In this document: piece after piece, positions 53,063-62,147 of the stretch
Numbering within the stretch: position 1 is the stretch's first letter
How the letters are laid out: the number at the start of each line of letters is the position of its first letter
Source of the DNA: Alcaligenes ammonioxydans
GTDB taxonomy: Bacteria > Pseudomonadota > Gammaproteobacteria > Burkholderiales > Burkholderiaceae_B
DNA: 64,000 bases
Direction: 5' to 3'
Assembly (NCBI RefSeq): GCF_019343455.1
Contig: NZ_CP049362.1
Coordinates: 1,674,001-1,738,000 of the forward strand
Translations under genes and position numbers: made by a program
Notes under the pieces: generated by a model
Seen by the model: the letters and a program-made list of their open reading frames with translations, nothing else
What the model was told of the DNA's origin: nothing
Databases searched by the model: none

Positions 53063-53308
53063 ATGTTTTTCCGCTTAGTTTCTGCCTGTGCAGGGTCTTT
53101 GATGCTGTCGGCATGTGCCAACTCTCCCCAAACCGTGGCCAAGCCTGTTGCCCAGACGAATCTGGCATCCTCTTTTTGTCAGCGCATGGGTGGGCAAACC
53201 ATTGTTCATGAAAGCGAGAGTGGCGCTTATGGAACCTGTTTGATGAAAGATGGGTCGGAGTCGGAGGAGTGGGCGTTTTACCGTAGCTGGTATCCCCGTA
53301 TGGATTGA
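53063..53308 (+). CDS. DUF333-type small lipoprotein 2
   Basis: An 81-residue lipoprotein with lipobox LSAC, then NLASSFCQRMGGQTIV and TCLMKDGSESEEWAFYR, paralogous to the one at 50390. GGAG precedes the ATG. Function unknown. Confidence 0.85.
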   Translation: MFFRLVSACAGSLMLSACANSPQTVAKPVAQTNLASSFCQRMGGQTIVHESESGAYGTCLMKDGSESEEWAFYRSWYPRMD

Positions 53309-53409
53309 ATTCTTTTTCGAATGTGGTTTTTGTAGCGATACCGCATCGCGACGGCGGGGAAGGTGATAAACTTATCCAATCAAATGTGTTATTTGGGAAG
53401 CAGAATCTT

Positions 53410-53445
53410 ATGAACTCAACGCGAACTACCCGTCGGCAAGTCTAG
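53410..53445 (+). CDS. putative threonine leader peptide of thrS
   Basis: An 11-residue frame MNSTRTTRRQV with three Thr codons (ACG, ACT, ACC) among codons 4-7, after GGGAAG. It lies 129 bp before thrS and is followed by mutually exclusive hairpin segments ending in a terminator. The arrangement resembles amino-acid attenuators. Translation is inferred. Confidence 0.5.
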   Translation: MNSTRTTRRQV

Positions 53446-53495
53446 CCGTGGCCGCGTAGCGTTTCGTTTGCTTTTCAAGAACGTTCAATTCAAAA

Positions 53496-53523
53496 GCGCG
53501 GCTTTTTCAAGGCCGCGTTTTTT
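53496..53523 (+). terminator. terminator/attenuator just before thrS
   Basis: CGCGGC and GCCGCG pair around TTTTTCAAG, followed by T6; it ends 16 bp before the thrS start. GGCCGCG at 53450-53456 duplicates the 3' arm and can pair with the 5' arm as an antiterminator. Confidence 0.8.
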
Positions 53524-53538
53524 ATTTCAGGAAGTGTT

Positions 53539-55461
53539 ATGGTCCGAATCACACTGCCCGATGGCTCCCAGCGAGAGTTTGAGGGCCCGGTTTCCGTCAG
53601 CGAAGTGGCGAACTCGATTGGTACTGGCCTGGGCCGCGCGGCCCTGGCGGGTCGTGTCAGCACGCCAGGCACCGAGTCGCGGCTGGTGGATACCTCGTAT
53701 GTGATTGACCAGGACAGCAATCTGGCCATCATTACCGCCAAGGACGCAGACGGCCTGGAGGTGATTCGTCACTCCACCGCTCACTTGTTGGCTTACGCGG
53801 TCAAGAGCTTGTTTCCAGACGCGCAGGTCACCATTGGCCCGGTGATCGACAATGGCTTTTACTACGACTTTTCCTACAAGCGTGCTTTCACGCCCGAGGA
53901 CCTGGAAGCCATTGAAAAGAAAATGGCTGAACTGGCCAAGAAGGACGAAGTGGTCACCCGTGAGGAGTGGCTGCGTGACGATGCGGTCGAGTTCTTCAAA
54001 AGCATTGGTGAGGACTACAAGGCAGAAATCATTGCCTCCATCCCGTCCAACGAGCCCATCAGTCTGTATCGCGAGGGCGAGTTCATCGACTTGTGCCGTG
54101 GGCCGCACGTCCCATCGACGGGCAAGCTGAAAGTCTTCAAGCTGATGAAAGTCGCAGGGGCTTACTGGCGCGGTGACAGCAACAATGAAATGCTGCAGCG
54201 CATTTACGGTACGGCCTGGGCGAGCAAGGAAGACCAGCAAGCCTATCTGACCATGCTGGAGGAGGCCGAGCGCCGCGACCACCGCAAACTGGGGCGCGAA
54301 CTGGACCTGTTCCACTTCCAGGAAGAAGCCCCCGGTCTGATTTTCTGGCACCCCAAAGGCTGGGTCATCTGGCAACAGGTCGAGCAATACATTCGTCGCG
54401 TGTATCAGGACAATGGTTATCAGGAAGTGAAAGCGCCGCAGATTCTGGATCTGTCGCTGTGGAAGAAAACAGGTCACTGGGATAACTATGCTGAAAATAT
54501 GTTCACGACCGAGTCGGAGAATCGCGTTTATGGCCTAAAGCCCATGAACTGCCCCGGCCACGTGCAGATTTTCAATTCAGGTCTGCATTCCTACCGTGAG
54601 CTGCCTATTCGTTATGGCGAGTTCGGTCAGTGCCACCGTAATGAACCGTCGGGCGCCTTGCACGGCATGATGCGGGTGCGCGGATTTACACAAGACGACG
54701 GCCACATTTTCTGTACGGAAGACCAGTTGCAGGACGAATGCGCGGCGTTTACAGCCCAGTTGCAAGCGGTGTATGCGGACTTTGGCTTTACCGAGATTTT
54801 GTACAAGGTCGCTACTCGCCCTGAAAAGCGCATTGGTGATGATGCCGTCTGGGACAAGGCTGAGCAAGCCCTGATCGAGAGCTTGCGTCGTACCGGTTGC
54901 GAGTTCGAGATTTCGGAAGGCGAGGGGGCGTTTTACGGTCCGAAGATCGAGTACACCCTGAAAGACGCGATTGGCCGTCACTGGCAGTGCGGTACCATTC
55001 AGGTGGACTTCTCCATGCCGGCCCGTCTCGGGGCCGAGTATGTGGATGCTCAGGACCAGCGACGCGTGCCTGTTATGTTGCACCGTGCTATTTTGGGGTC
55101 GTTTGAGCGCTTTATTGGCATGTTGATTGAAAACCATGCCGGCGCCTTGCCTGCCTGGCTGGCGCCAGAGCACGTGGTGGTATGCTGCATTTCAGAAAGC
55201 TCGGCTGATTATGCCCAGTCCGTCGCCCAAAATCTGAAGAAAATGGGATTTCGTGCCTCCTCTGATTTGCGCGGTGAAAAAATCACTCGTAAAATCCGTG
55301 AGCACAGTATGCAAAAAGTGCCCTATATTCTGGTCGTGGGTGAAAAAGAGCGTGAGAACGGTGCCGTTGCCGTACGTGCACGCGGTGGCGTGGACTTGGG
55401 CGTCATGCCGGTAGCCGATTTTTCAGCACGATTGAAACAAGAGATCGATAGCCGTCAATAA
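53539..55461 (+). CDS. thrS: threonyl-tRNA synthetase
   Basis: A 640-residue class-II synthetase of normal length. Domains in order: TGS (residues 1-60), editing domain with zinc-type [11 protein letters not shown] near 80, catalytic domain with [10 protein letters not shown] near 334 and motif 2 [23 protein letters not shown]-terminal anticodon-binding domain. AGGAAG lies before the ATG. It is preceded by a putative Thr leader and terminator and followed by infC. Confidence 0.97.
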   Translation: MVRITLPDGSQREFEGPVSVSEVANSIGTGLGRAALAGRVSTPGTESRLVDTSYVIDQDSNLAIITAKDADGLEVIRHSTAHLLAYAVKSLFPDAQVTIGPVIDNGFYYDFSYKRAFTPEDLEAIEKKMAELAKKDEVVTREEWLRDDAVEFFKSIGEDYKAEIIASIPSNEPISLYREGEFIDLCRGPHVPSTGKLKVFKLMKVAGAYWRGDSNNEMLQRIYGTAWASKEDQQAYLTMLEEAERRDHRKLGRELDLFHFQEEAPGLIFWHPKGWVIWQQVEQYIRRVYQDNGYQEVKAPQILDLSLWKKTGHWDNYAENMFTTESENRVYGLKPMNCPGHVQIFNSGLHSYRELPIRYGEFGQCHRNEPSGALHGMMRVRGFTQDDGHIFCTEDQLQDECAAFTAQLQAVYADFGFTEILYKVATRPEKRIGDDAVWDKAEQALIESLRRTGCEFEISEGEGAFYGPKIEYTLKDAIGRHWQCGTIQVDFSMPARLGAEYVDAQDQRRVPVMLHRAILGSFERFIGMLIENHAGALPAWLAPEHVVVCCISESSADYAQSVAQNLKKMGFRASSDLRGEKITRKIREHSMQKVPYILVVGEKERENGAVAVRARGGVDLGVMPVADFSARLKQEIDSRQ

Positions 55462-55507
55462 AACAGGAACGCTATCGTTTTTATCGACATTTTTAGGAGT
55501 TTTCGAC

Positions 55508-56032
55508 ATCGCAACCGAGAAAAAACATCGCATCAATGGTGAAATTCGTATTCCAGAGGTGCGACTCATTGGAGTCGAGGGTGAGCAGCTAGGTATCGTC
55601 AAGGTACCTGACGCCTTGGCTATGGCAGAACAGCACGATGTGGATCTGGTGGAAATCGCCCCTGCGGCTGTGCCACCGGTGTGCCGCTTGATGGATTACG
55701 GCAAGTTCCGCTATCAGGAGCAAAAACGCCAACAGGAAGCCAAGGCCAAGCAAAAAATCATTCAGATCAAGGAAGTCAAATTCCGTCCCGGAACGGATGA
55801 AGGCGACTACCAGGTCAAGCTGCGCAACGTGAAACGTTTTATTGACGATGGCGACAAGGTTAAGGTGACTTTGCGTTTCCGTGGTCGTGAGATGGCTCAC
55901 CAGGAATTGGGGATGCGCGTGCTGGAGCGGATTCGCGACGAAGTTAGCGAAATCTGTCAGGTTGAAGCGATGCCCAAGCTGGAAGGCCGTCAAATGGTCA
56001 TGGTTCTCGCGCCTCGCAAGAAAGCGTCCTGA
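55508..56032 (+). CDS. infC: translation initiation factor IF-3 (ATC start)
   Basis: A 174-residue factor that blocks 50S joining and proofreads the start codon. N-domain [23 protein letters not shown], linker rich in Lys/Gln, C-domain [18 protein letters not shown]. No ATG/GTG/TTG precedes the conserved N-terminus; ATC lies eight bases after AGGAG, and a rare start is the known means of infC autoregulation. The first conventional start (55559) would delete 17 conserved residues. The usual downstream rpmI-rplT genes are absent. Confidence 0.93.
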   Translation: MATEKKHRINGEIRIPEVRLIGVEGEQLGIVKVPDALAMAEQHDVDLVEIAPAAVPPVCRLMDYGKFRYQEQKRQQEAKAKQKIIQIKEVKFRPGTDEGDYQVKLRNVKRFIDDGDKVKVTLRFRGREMAHQELGMRVLERIRDEVSEICQVEAMPKLEGRQMVMVLAPRKKAS

Positions 56033-56078
56033 TCGTTTTGCGCGATACTGCCTGGGCCTGCCCAGGAGCATTATGCGT

Positions 56079-56144
56079 TGCCCGATTCGCTCCCAAGTAG
56101 CGAGTCGGGCACAATCGCCTTTGCAGCTGGTTTGCAAAGGCGTT
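56079..56144 (+). terminator. double hairpin with terminator after infC
   Basis: First GCCCGATTCGCT/AGCGAGTCGGGC, then CGCCTTTGCA/TGCAAAGGCG followed by TTTTTC. The second is a classical terminator that ends the thrS-infC unit. Confidence 0.85.
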
Positions 56145-56160
56145 TTTCTCTAGGTGTGAC

Positions 56161-57123
56161 ATGCACGTTCTATTCATCATTGATCCCTTGCCCAGCCTGT
56201 CGGCTTACAAGGATTCCTCCGTTGCCATGATGCGTGCATTCCTGGCGCGTGGTCATCGCGTCAGCGTGACCTTGCAGTCTGATCTGTATATCGCCCAAAG
56301 CCGGGTTCGTACGCGCAGCCAGGCTGTCAGCATTGCTGCGGATGCCGATTTGCGTGCACCTGCGTGGTGGAGTCATCCCGAACAGGCCATCGAGCAGGAG
56401 CTCAATGCCTTTGACGCAGTGATCATGCGCAAGGACCCGCCTTTCGATATGGAGTACGCCTATTCCACGCACCTGCTCAGTTTTGCGCAGGAGCAAGGGG
56501 CCAAGGTCTTCAATTCAGGGGCAGCCATTCGCAATCACCCTGAAAAACTCGCCATTACCGAATTTCCACAGTTCACACCGCCTACCCTGGTCACCCGTGA
56601 TATGGGTCGCTTGCGCGCCTTTCACCAAGAGCATCAAGATGTGATCGTCAAACCGCTGGACGGTATGGGCGGCATGGGTATTTTCCGTTTGCAGGATCCC
56701 GAACCCAATCTGGGTGCCATCCTGGAGACGCTGACTGCCAATGGTACGCAAACCATTATGGCGCAGCGCTACATTCCGGAGATCGTCAAGGGGGATAAGC
56801 GCATCCTCATTATTGACGGCGAGCCTGTGCCTTACGCCCTGGCCCGTATCCCTCTGGCTGGCGAAACGCGTGGCAATCTGGCGGCCGGTGGTCGCGGGGT
56901 TGCTCAGCCCTTGTCCGAGCATGACTGGCATATTGCCCGCACCTTGGGACCGGTGCTGGCGGCCCGTGGTTTGCTGCTGATCGGCCTGGATGTGATTGGT
57001 GACTACGTCACGGAAATCAATGTGACCAGCCCAACCTGTTTTGTCGAAATTACCGAGCAGACAGGCTTTGATGTGGCACAGCGCTTTGTCCAGGCTGTCG
57101 AGAAAGCGACGGGACGCGCGTGA
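56161..57123 (+). CDS. gshB: glutathione synthetase
   Basis: A 320-residue ATP-grasp ligase joining gamma-glutamylcysteine and glycine. IIDPLPSLSAYKDSSVAMMRA, MRKDPPFDMEYAY, VKPLDGMGGMGIFR (ATP loop) and EINVTSPTCFVEI are the family blocks. It overlaps the next gene by four bases (GTGA). Confidence 0.96.
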   Translation: MHVLFIIDPLPSLSAYKDSSVAMMRAFLARGHRVSVTLQSDLYIAQSRVRTRSQAVSIAADADLRAPAWWSHPEQAIEQELNAFDAVIMRKDPPFDMEYAYSTHLLSFAQEQGAKVFNSGAAIRNHPEKLAITEFPQFTPPTLVTRDMGRLRAFHQEHQDVIVKPLDGMGGMGIFRLQDPEPNLGAILETLTANGTQTIMAQRYIPEIVKGDKRILIIDGEPVPYALARIPLAGETRGNLAAGGRGVAQPLSEHDWHIARTLGPVLAARGLLLIGLDVIGDYVTEINVTSPTCFVEITEQTGFDVAQRFVQAVEKATGRA

Positions 57124-57527
57124 TCCGCCTAGCCTTGATTATGCATGAGCCCCTGGCCAGTGCGTTTGCCAGTTGCGCCGAGCACGTTCTGGGCGAGAAG
57201 CCCGATCTGTTTGTCTTTGATATTCAGGCGGACGAATGCACGGACACGGCGGTAGAGCGCTTGCTGGGGCAATTACACACGCAGGCGCCAGATGCCGTGG
57301 CGACCTTGATTCTGTGTGATCTGTATGGCGCCACTCCGTTTAATGTGGCGCGCCGGGTCCAGCAGGCTTTACAGGATCAGGGACAGGGCGCCTATTTATT
57401 GACCGGCACCAATATGTGCATGGTATTGAAAGCTTTGACCGAGCGACGCGACAATCCGGAGCAATTCGCTCAGGATGTCATGGCAGGCGCATTGCGTGGC
57501 ATTGTTCACGCCGACTGCCATTGCTGA
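57120..57527 (+). CDS. PTS EIIA component, mannose family
   Basis: A 135-residue phosphocarrier. His9 in LIMHEPLA is the phosphorylation site; LCDLYGATPFNVARR and TGTNMCMVLKAL match the EIIA-Man fold. No EIIB, EIIC or EIID follows, so it probably acts in regulation. GTG start. Confidence 0.92.
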   Translation: MIRLALIMHEPLASAFASCAEHVLGEKPDLFVFDIQADECTDTAVERLLGQLHTQAPDAVATLILCDLYGATPFNVARRVQQALQDQGQGAYLLTGTNMCMVLKALTERRDNPEQFAQDVMAGALRGIVHADCHC

Positions 57528-57563
57528 TTTTGAATTTTCACTTTCATTTTTCCAGTTGCCTCT

Positions 57564-57833
57564 ATGCCCAGCGTATCCATCACGATCAGTAATAAATTAG
57601 GTCTTCATGCACGGGCAGCGGCCAAGCTTACGCAATTGGCCGGCCGTTACAGCAGTGAGATTTTTATCGCACGTGGCTCTCAGCGTGTGAATGCAAAAAG
57701 TATTATGGGTGTCATGATGCTGGCCGCCGGAATGGGCGTCACGGTGGTGGTTGATGCCCAGGGCGATGACGCCGATCAGGCCCTGAATGATATCCAGGCG
57801 TTGTTTGACGCCAAGTTTGGTGAAAACGAATAA
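57564..57833 (+). CDS. ptsH: phosphocarrier protein HPr
   Basis: An 89-residue HPr with His15 (LGLHARAAAKL) and a Ser46 region (NAKSIMGVMML) as in HPr proteins subject to Ser phosphorylation. Takes phosphate from EI to EIIA. Confidence 0.96.
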   Translation: MPSVSITISNKLGLHARAAAKLTQLAGRYSSEIFIARGSQRVNAKSIMGVMMLAAGMGVTVVVDAQGDDADQALNDIQALFDAKFGENE

Positions 57834-57848
57834 GGAACCACACCGGTC

Positions 57849-59606
57849 ATGAATAGTGCTGCTGCTCGAACCCCCGCGTCTGATTTGTCCGCGATGTTTA
57901 CCGCTCAAGGTCAAGCAGTCGGCAAGGGGTACGCCATTGCCAAGGCGGTGGTGATGAGCGCAGCTGCCTTGGAAGTTCCTCATTACCGGATTGCCGCCGA
58001 GGACGTGGATTCCGAATGTCAGCGTTTGCTGAGCGCCATGGCCGGTACGCGTGATGAACTGCGCACCATGGTGGACCAGTTGCCGGTGGATGCGCCGCGT
58101 GAGCTGGCGCCTATTTTGACGGTGCACAGCCTCTTGCTGGACGACCCCATGTTGACGCAGCAAACCTGTGCCATCATTGCCGAGCGTCACTACAACGCCG
58201 AATGGGCCTTGACCTCGCAGGGCCAGATGCTGGTCGAACAGTTTTCGCAGATGGAAGATGAATATCTGCGTGAGCGTGGTGCCGATGTGCGTCAGGTGAT
58301 TGAACGGGTGCTGCGTGTCCTGGCTGGCAAACCCGCCATGCTGCCCGGCTTTGCCGCCGCTCACGAAGAGCCGCTGATTGTCGTGGCGCGTGATATTTCG
58401 CCTGCGGATATGTTGCGTTTGCGGGGAGGCCATTTTGCCGCCTTCCTGACTGATCTTGGCGGGCCGACCTCTCACACAGCCATTGTGGCTCGTAGTCTGG
58501 GCGTTCCGGCCGTTGTGGGTCTGGGCAGTTTTCGTAGTTTGATCCGCGATGGGGACTATCTGATTGTGGACGGCTTTTCAGGCGCCGTCATAGTGAATCC
58601 CTCCGAGCAGGTTCTGAGCGAATACCGGGAGCGGCAGGAAGCCTATCTCCGTGAACGTGCCGAGCTCCAGGCGCTGCTAGACGCCCCTGCGATGACTCTG
58701 GATGGTATTAATGTACGGCTCGAAGCCAATATCGAACTTCCCGAGGAGGCCGAGCTTGCCTTGAAAGCGGGCGCCGATGGCATTGGTTTGTTCCGTAGTG
58801 AGTTTTTGTTCATGGGGCGCACGGATTTGCCTTCTGAGCAGGAGCAGTATGAGGCGTATTCCCGCGTGGTCAACGCCATGCAGGGCAAAGTTGTCACGAT
58901 CCGCACACTGGATATTGGTGCCGACAAGACCTTGGATGGGGACGCGACGGTGGCGACCAATCCTGCCTTGGGCTTGCGCGCCATTCGCTACTGCCTGGAT
59001 CGACCAGAAATGTTTGCCACGCAGTTGCGGGCCTTGTTACGTGCCAGCCAGCATGGGCAGATTCGTATCCTGATTCCCATGATCTCGTCCATGAACGAGG
59101 TGTACGCCAGCCGGCAGGCCATTGAAGCGGCTGCCCGCGAACTGGAGAAATCCGGCACGCCGTTTGCACGTAATTATTTGCTGGGGGCCATGGTCGAAGT
59201 GCCCGCCATTGCCATTGCCATCGAACCTTTCGTGCAGGAGCTCGATTTCCTGTCGATCGGTACCAACGACCTGATTCAGTATGTGTTGGCCGTCGATCGG
59301 GGCGATGCTGAAGTGGCCAATTTGTACGACCCCATGCACCCCGCTGTTTTGCGTTTGATTGCGCATACGATCAACGCCGCTGACCGCGCCGGCAAGCCAG
59401 TGGCTATCTGCGGCGAGATGGCCGGCGATGCTTCCGTGACCCGGATGCTGCTCGGGCTGGGTCTGAAAGAATTCTCCATGCATCCGCAGCAATTGCTGGA
59501 TGTCAAAAAGGAAGTGCGTCTATCGCATTCCAACGCATTGCGTGTGAAAGTTGCCAGTGCCTTGAACCGCGCCGAGCGCATCGATTTGGCCACCTTAGCT
59601 GCCTAA
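57849..59606 (+). CDS. ptsI: PTS enzyme I
   Basis: A 585-residue PEP-protein phosphotransferase. Active His in GGPTSHTAIVARSLG near residue 213, PEP-binding GIGLFRSEFLFM and RTLDIGADK, and the ICGEMAGD cysteine loop near 520. With EIIA and HPr it forms a phosphorelay without a sugar permease. Confidence 0.96.
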   Translation: MNSAAARTPASDLSAMFTAQGQAVGKGYAIAKAVVMSAAALEVPHYRIAAEDVDSECQRLLSAMAGTRDELRTMVDQLPVDAPRELAPILTVHSLLLDDPMLTQQTCAIIAERHYNAEWALTSQGQMLVEQFSQMEDEYLRERGADVRQVIERVLRVLAGKPAMLPGFAAAHEEPLIVVARDISPADMLRLRGGHFAAFLTDLGGPTSHTAIVARSLGVPAVVGLGSFRSLIRDGDYLIVDGFSGAVIVNPSEQVLSEYRERQEAYLRERAELQALLDAPAMTLDGINVRLEANIELPEEAELALKAGADGIGLFRSEFLFMGRTDLPSEQEQYEAYSRVVNAMQGKVVTIRTLDIGADKTLDGDATVATNPALGLRAIRYCLDRPEMFATQLRALLRASQHGQIRILIPMISSMNEVYASRQAIEAAARELEKSGTPFARNYLLGAMVEVPAIAIAIEPFVQELDFLSIGTNDLIQYVLAVDRGDAEVANLYDPMHPAVLRLIAHTINAADRAGKPVAICGEMAGDASVTRMLLGLGLKEFSMHPQQLLDVKKEVRLSHSNALRVKVASALNRAERIDLATLAA

Positions 59607-59925
59607 GTAGTTGAAAATAGGTCTATTTAATTTGGTAAATATGTAACAAACCCCGGCTGTGATCCTATGAGGGATTCTATTTGTAACAGCGCATCAAAAC
59701 CGAGCTAGTCGCTAGGTGCTTGTTGTTAAAGGGTTTGTCATCCCGCTTGCGCGATATCGTCAGATTCATTGAAATCAGGATTTACACTAATGGATTGGTC
59801 TGTGTGCCCAGCACCGATAGAATGGCTCTTAGGGGAGTTGTAACAGACCCAAGGCCGAGCTGGCAGTCGCAACAGATCTCGGCCCATTCTATCTAGCGAC
59901 CTTGGAATAGTAGGAAGGAAATCTT
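59607..59925. promoter_or_regulatory. leader region of the lipoprotein gene with TGTAACA repeats
   Basis: 318 bp without an ORF. TGTAACA occurs three times, near 59641, 59683 and 59838. It should hold the promoter of the downstream gene; nothing else recognised. Confidence 0.4.
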
Positions 59926-60414
59926 ATGAAACTGACTCGTGCTCATTTTGCTGTCATGGCCGCTGCTGCTTCGATGACTCTGCTGGCTGCGTGTTCCAAA
60001 GAGGACGATAAAGCCGCTACGAGTGCACCACCTGCTCCTGTTGCTGCTCCACAATCGACAGCGCCTGCCACCACTCCACCTGCACCAGAGGCTGACAAGA
60101 CCTTGGAGCAGAGAACGGAAGAGCTGAAGAAGGATGCGGATAAAGTTGCTGAAGACGTCAAAAAAGACGCAGAGAAGCAGGAAGAAAACGCCAAGGAAAA
60201 TCTCCATAACCTGAAGGAAGACGCCAAGGCAGCGGGTGATGCAGTTGCTGAGAAAGCCGTTGAGGCTAAAGATGCCATGGCCGACGCTGCCAGCCGTACA
60301 GGCGATGCCATTAAAGAAGGTGCTGCCAAAGCGGACAGCGCTATTCAGAGCAAGCTGGGCAATGGCGTAGATTCCTCGCCTTCTACTGTGCCTTCTGAAC
60401 AGTCCAAGCCTTAA
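59926..60414 (+). CDS. Lys/Ala/Glu-rich lipoprotein with helical repeats
   Basis: A 162-residue lipoprotein. Lipobox LLAAC, a Pro/Ala/Thr-rich spacer (about 30-58), then heptad-like KKDADKVAEDVKKDAEKQEENAK and AEKAVEAKDAMADAASRTGDA repeats resembling LEA/apolipoprotein-type helices. Such proteins are envelope-located; function unknown. Ends with a Ser/Pro-rich tail. Terminator follows. Confidence 0.8.
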   Translation: MKLTRAHFAVMAAAASMTLLAACSKEDDKAATSAPPAPVAAPQSTAPATTPPAPEADKTLEQRTEELKKDADKVAEDVKKDAEKQEENAKENLHNLKEDAKAAGDAVAEKAVEAKDAMADAASRTGDAIKEGAAKADSAIQSKLGNGVDSSPSTVPSEQSKP

Positions 60415-60445
60415 GGTTTGAATTAATCGGTCGCTTTTGCGGCCA

Positions 60446-60481
60446 GATGCAAAAAGCGGGTGCCTTCGGTACCCGCTTTTT
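60446..60481 (+). terminator. terminator after lipoprotein gene
   Basis: AAAAAGCGGGT and ACCCGCTTTTT pair around GCCTTCGGT; T-run in the 3' arm. Confidence 0.9.
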
Positions 60482-60520
60482 CTATACTGCTGTTAGTGTC
60501 ACTAATTTCAGGAGAGGACC

Positions 60521-60811
60521 ATGATTAATCGTAGCGAGTGGCTGGAAGATCTGCAAAAAAATGTCTCGGAGCTGATCGCCAAAAGCCCGGCTGCCGATAT
60601 TGAGCGCAATGTTAAAGCCTTTATGGGACAGGCTTTCAATCGCATGGACCTGGTGACTCGTGAAGAGTTCGATACCTACAAGTTGATGCTCGAACGCGCT
60701 CTGGCTCGTGTGGCCGCTTTGGAAACCCGCTTGCAAGCCCTTGAAGGACGTCAGGCACCGGTAGTTCAGGACAAGGGCGAGGTCCCTGAGCAAGCGGACA
60801 GCCAAGGCTGA
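60521..60811 (+). CDS. ubiK: ubiquinone biosynthesis accessory factor UbiK (YqiC/BMFP)
   Basis: A 96-residue trimeric coiled-coil protein: DIERNVKAFMGQAFNRMDLVTREEFD and LERALARVAALETRLQALE. It assists the UbiJ/Ubi complex. AGGAGAGG precedes the ATG. Confidence 0.92.
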   Translation: MINRSEWLEDLQKNVSELIAKSPAADIERNVKAFMGQAFNRMDLVTREEFDTYKLMLERALARVAALETRLQALEGRQAPVVQDKGEVPEQADSQG

Positions 60812-60820
60812 TTACGGCAT

Positions 60821-62053
60821 TTGAATCCTACCGTCAGGCCTGGGGGCACACCATTGGCCAGCCCCTTTTTTACTGCTGTTTTTCTGGTCGTGACCGGGGT
60901 GTGCGCCGCATTGCATGTGTGGAAGGTACCCCCGGCTTTGCCTTTTATGCAGCGGGAATTGGGGATGGACTTGGTGCAGTCCGGCTTCTTGCTGGCCAGT
61001 GTGCAAATGGCCGGCATGTTGCTCGGGCTGTGCATTGGTCTGATTTCCGAGAAGATTGGTCTGCGCCGCTGCATTGTGACGGGGCTGGGTATTTTGTCTC
61101 TGGCTTCGCTGCTGGGCTCTCTGTCCGACCATAGCACGCCGGTATTGCTCGGTCGCATGATCGAAGGCTGTGGCTTTCTGATGGTGGTGTTGCCCATCCC
61201 GGCCCTGATTAAACGTATTACGGTTGCGGCACGCTTGAGCCGAGTCATGGGTTGGTGGGGGTGTTATATGCCTGCCGGCGCGGTCTTGATGCTGTGGGCG
61301 GGCGCTGCCTGGCTGGCAGTGGGCTCCTGGCGCACCTTGTGGGTGGTTCTAGGCATACTGACAGCCATCTTTATGGTTTTGACCTTTCTTCTTGTGCCCC
61401 CCGATTCTCAGACTCAAGCCAAGCGTGCAGTGCAGCACACCGTGGCGCTTCGCTGGTCCAGTCTGTTGCGCACGACCTTAAGCTCGGGCCAGGTTTGGTT
61501 GCTGGCTTTGGCCTTTGGGGTGTACGCGGCGCAATGGGCGGCAGTCGTGGGTTTTATGCCCACTATTTATAACCAGGCAGAGATAGCAGTCGGTACCGCC
61601 GGTTTGCTGACGGCCTCGATTGCTGCGGGGAATGTTATCGGCAATCTGGGGGCAGGGCGCTGTTTGCATGCGGGTATCCCGCCTCATAGATTGCTGCAAG
61701 CAGGCTACCTGGGCATGATTGCGTGTGCGGTCCTTGCGTTTGGACTGACACAAAATTTGGTGGTTCAGTTTGTCGCCATCCTGGTGTTCTCGATTGTGGG
61801 CGGCTTGATTCCCGCGACTTTGTTTTTTCTGGCCGTCACGGCCGCGCCTTCCCCGGAGACGACGTCCACGTCGGTGGGCTGGGTGCAGCAATGCTCTTCA
61901 CTGGGTCAATTTGTAGGGCCGCCTGTCGTGGCTTCAGTCGTGCATATGTTGGGCGGGTGGCAGTGGGCGTGGGTCGCGACAGTCAGCTTTGCAATTTTGG
62001 GTTTGATCATTGCCTGGCGTCTGTCCCGATTGGGTTTGCCTGGCAGCCGTTAA
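60821..62053 (+). CDS. MFS permease, CynX/NimT-like
   Basis: A protein of up to 410 residues with about 12 membrane segments: WKVPPALPFMQRELGMDLVQSG after segment 1, GLISEKIGLRRCIVTGLG loop, then MGWWGCYMPAG. Closest in shape to cyanate/nitroimidazole-type MFS permeases; substrate unknown. No ATG precedes segment 1; TTG at 60821 or TTG at 60854 (behind GGGGG) is used, so the start is uncertain. Confidence 0.82.
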   Translation: MNPTVRPGGTPLASPFFTAVFLVVTGVCAALHVWKVPPALPFMQRELGMDLVQSGFLLASVQMAGMLLGLCIGLISEKIGLRRCIVTGLGILSLASLLGSLSDHSTPVLLGRMIEGCGFLMVVLPIPALIKRITVAARLSRVMGWWGCYMPAGAVLMLWAGAAWLAVGSWRTLWVVLGILTAIFMVLTFLLVPPDSQTQAKRAVQHTVALRWSSLLRTTLSSGQVWLLALAFGVYAAQWAAVVGFMPTIYNQAEIAVGTAGLLTASIAAGNVIGNLGAGRCLHAGIPPHRLLQAGYLGMIACAVLAFGLTQNLVVQFVAILVFSIVGGLIPATLFFLAVTAAPSPETTSTSVGWVQQCSSLGQFVGPPVVASVVHMLGGWQWAWVATVSFAILGLIIAWRLSRLGLPGSR

Positions 62054-62097
62054 GTTTTGCTCTGATCAAGGTCAGATTGCATGATGCAGATAGTCAA

Positions 62098-62132
62098 GGG
62101 GCCCGTGCCGTCAGGCGGGCTCTGTTTTTTTT
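62098..62132 (+). terminator. terminator after MFS permease gene
   Basis: GGGCCCG and CGGGCTC pair and are followed by TGTTTTTTTTT. It lies 16 bp before the pentapeptide gene, so that gene probably relies on readthrough or its own promoter. Confidence 0.8.
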
Positions 62133-62147
62133 TGAGGGGAAGGCAGC

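Noticed and set aside
56033..56160. Search for rpmI (L35) or rplT (L20) between infC and gshB
   Set aside because: Only hairpins are present; no frame of suitable length or composition.
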